NCBI GenBank assembly: GCA_964564625.1
Contig: CAZMBE010000032.1
Coordinates: 1 to 31,721 of the forward strand
Source of the DNA: UBA2185 sp964564625
Lineage (GTDB): Bacteria; Desulfobacterota; Syntrophia; Syntrophales; UBA2185
Direction of reading: 5' to 3'
Length of the DNA stretch: 31,721 bases
Shown: piece after piece, positions 31,561-31,721 of the stretch
Layout: the number at the start of each line of letters is the position of its first letter
How positions within the stretch are numbered: the stretch's first letter is position 1
Notes under the pieces: generated by a model
Told to the model about the DNA's origin: nothing
What the model saw: only the letters and a program-made list of their open reading frames with translations
The model's database searches: none
Made by a program: the position numbers and the translations under genes

Positions 31561-31721
31561 ATGAAAAAAGATAGCTTCATAAGTTTTCGTGCCAGCAAGG
31601 ATTTGCATCAGTCCCTTGTAAAAATCGCTCAAAAAGAAAAAAGGTCTTTATCTTCAATAATTCAATTTGTGCTTACCAATTACGTGACAGATCGTAAGTC
31701 ATTCAAAGGTCTTACAAAGGA
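31561..31721 (+). CDS. ribbon-helix-helix (CopG/Arc-like) protein, 3' end beyond the window
   Basis: The frame from ATG 31561 is open to the end of the window (53 codons and 2 bases). The translation runs KDSFISFRASKDLHQSLVKI (beta strand, then helix A), then a short turn and RSLSSIIQFVLTNYVTDRK (helix B), the typical ribbon-helix-helix order of Arc/CopG repressors, including the turn and Ser-Leu-Ser N-cap. It starts 37 bases after the receiver-like gene, so co-transcription is possible. No strong ribosome binding site is seen. These proteins often act as antitoxin or plasmid/ICE regulators, but the partner gene, if any, lies outside. Confidence 0.72.
   Translation, partial: MKKDSFISFRASKDLHQSLVKIAQKEKRSLSSIIQFVLTNYVTDRKSFKGLTK

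Noticed and set aside
1..31721. tRNA, rRNA or CRISPR features
   Set aside because: No T-psi-C/anticodon arrangement, rRNA-like block or regularly spaced repeats were found on either strand by eye; a covariance-model scan would be decisive.

Overview
The window looks like a chromosomal segment from an anaerobic, probably syntrophic or fermentative, member of the Desulfobacterota (former Deltaproteobacteria, Syntrophobacter/Syntrophus/Smithella-like). This rests on gene content: a nearly complete methylmalonyl-CoA (propionate) pathway with biotin-transcarboxylase-type subunits, a class I [4Fe-4S] fumarase, a low-oxygen-type carbon metabolism, and several small protein types that I associate with that phylum. 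No rRNA, tRNA or CRISPR array was seen, so the taxonomic placement is an inference.

Layout. (1) About 1-4.2 kb, minus strand: a truncated-looking acyl-CoA ligase, a thiolase and an archaeal-type phosphoglycerate mutase, closely spaced and probably co-transcribed. (2) 4.3-5.9 kb, plus strand: an exported YtfJ-like thioredoxin-fold protein and folD. (3) 5.9-17.0 kb, minus strand: the core locus, transcribed sucC, sucD, mce, 12S carboxyltransferase, a 65-residue small subunit, a fused 5S/biotin-carrier subunit, a 13-bp-stem hairpin, then sdhA, sdhC, sdhD, sdhB and mdh, ending at a strong terminator. (4) 17.0-17.6 kb: a 557-bp intergenic region with a candidate sigma70 promoter inside a 263-bp stretch bounded by 14-bp inverted repeats. 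(5) 17.6-24.9 kb: a small ABM-fold protein, an exported peptidase-like protein with an altered HExxH motif, class I fumarase, two TPM-domain membrane proteins and an NCS2 permease. (6) 25-31.7 kb: an AT-rich accessory region of small or unrecognised proteins: a GGDEF-like protein without the GGDEF motif, three unrecognised proteins, an exported adhesin-E-like protein, an RR-repeat membrane protein, a small XRE regulator, a degenerate receiver domain and a ribbon-helix-helix protein cut by the window end.

How the genes work together. Propionyl-CoA plus oxaloacetate would give methylmalonyl-CoA plus pyruvate (12S + 5S/1.3S subunits). Epimerase (mce) and a mutase convert methylmalonyl-CoA to succinyl-CoA. 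SucCD makes succinate and ATP/GTP, the SDH/FRD complex makes fumarate, FumA makes malate and MDH regenerates oxaloacetate. Every step is encoded here except methylmalonyl-CoA mutase. The route is reversible, so the direction (propionate oxidation or propionate formation) cannot be read from the sequence. I did not find a clear unprecedented system. The best leads are the accessory region, the unusual protein variants (ligase, peptidase, pseudo-receiver) and the inverted-repeat element that appears to carry the promoter for the central operon.
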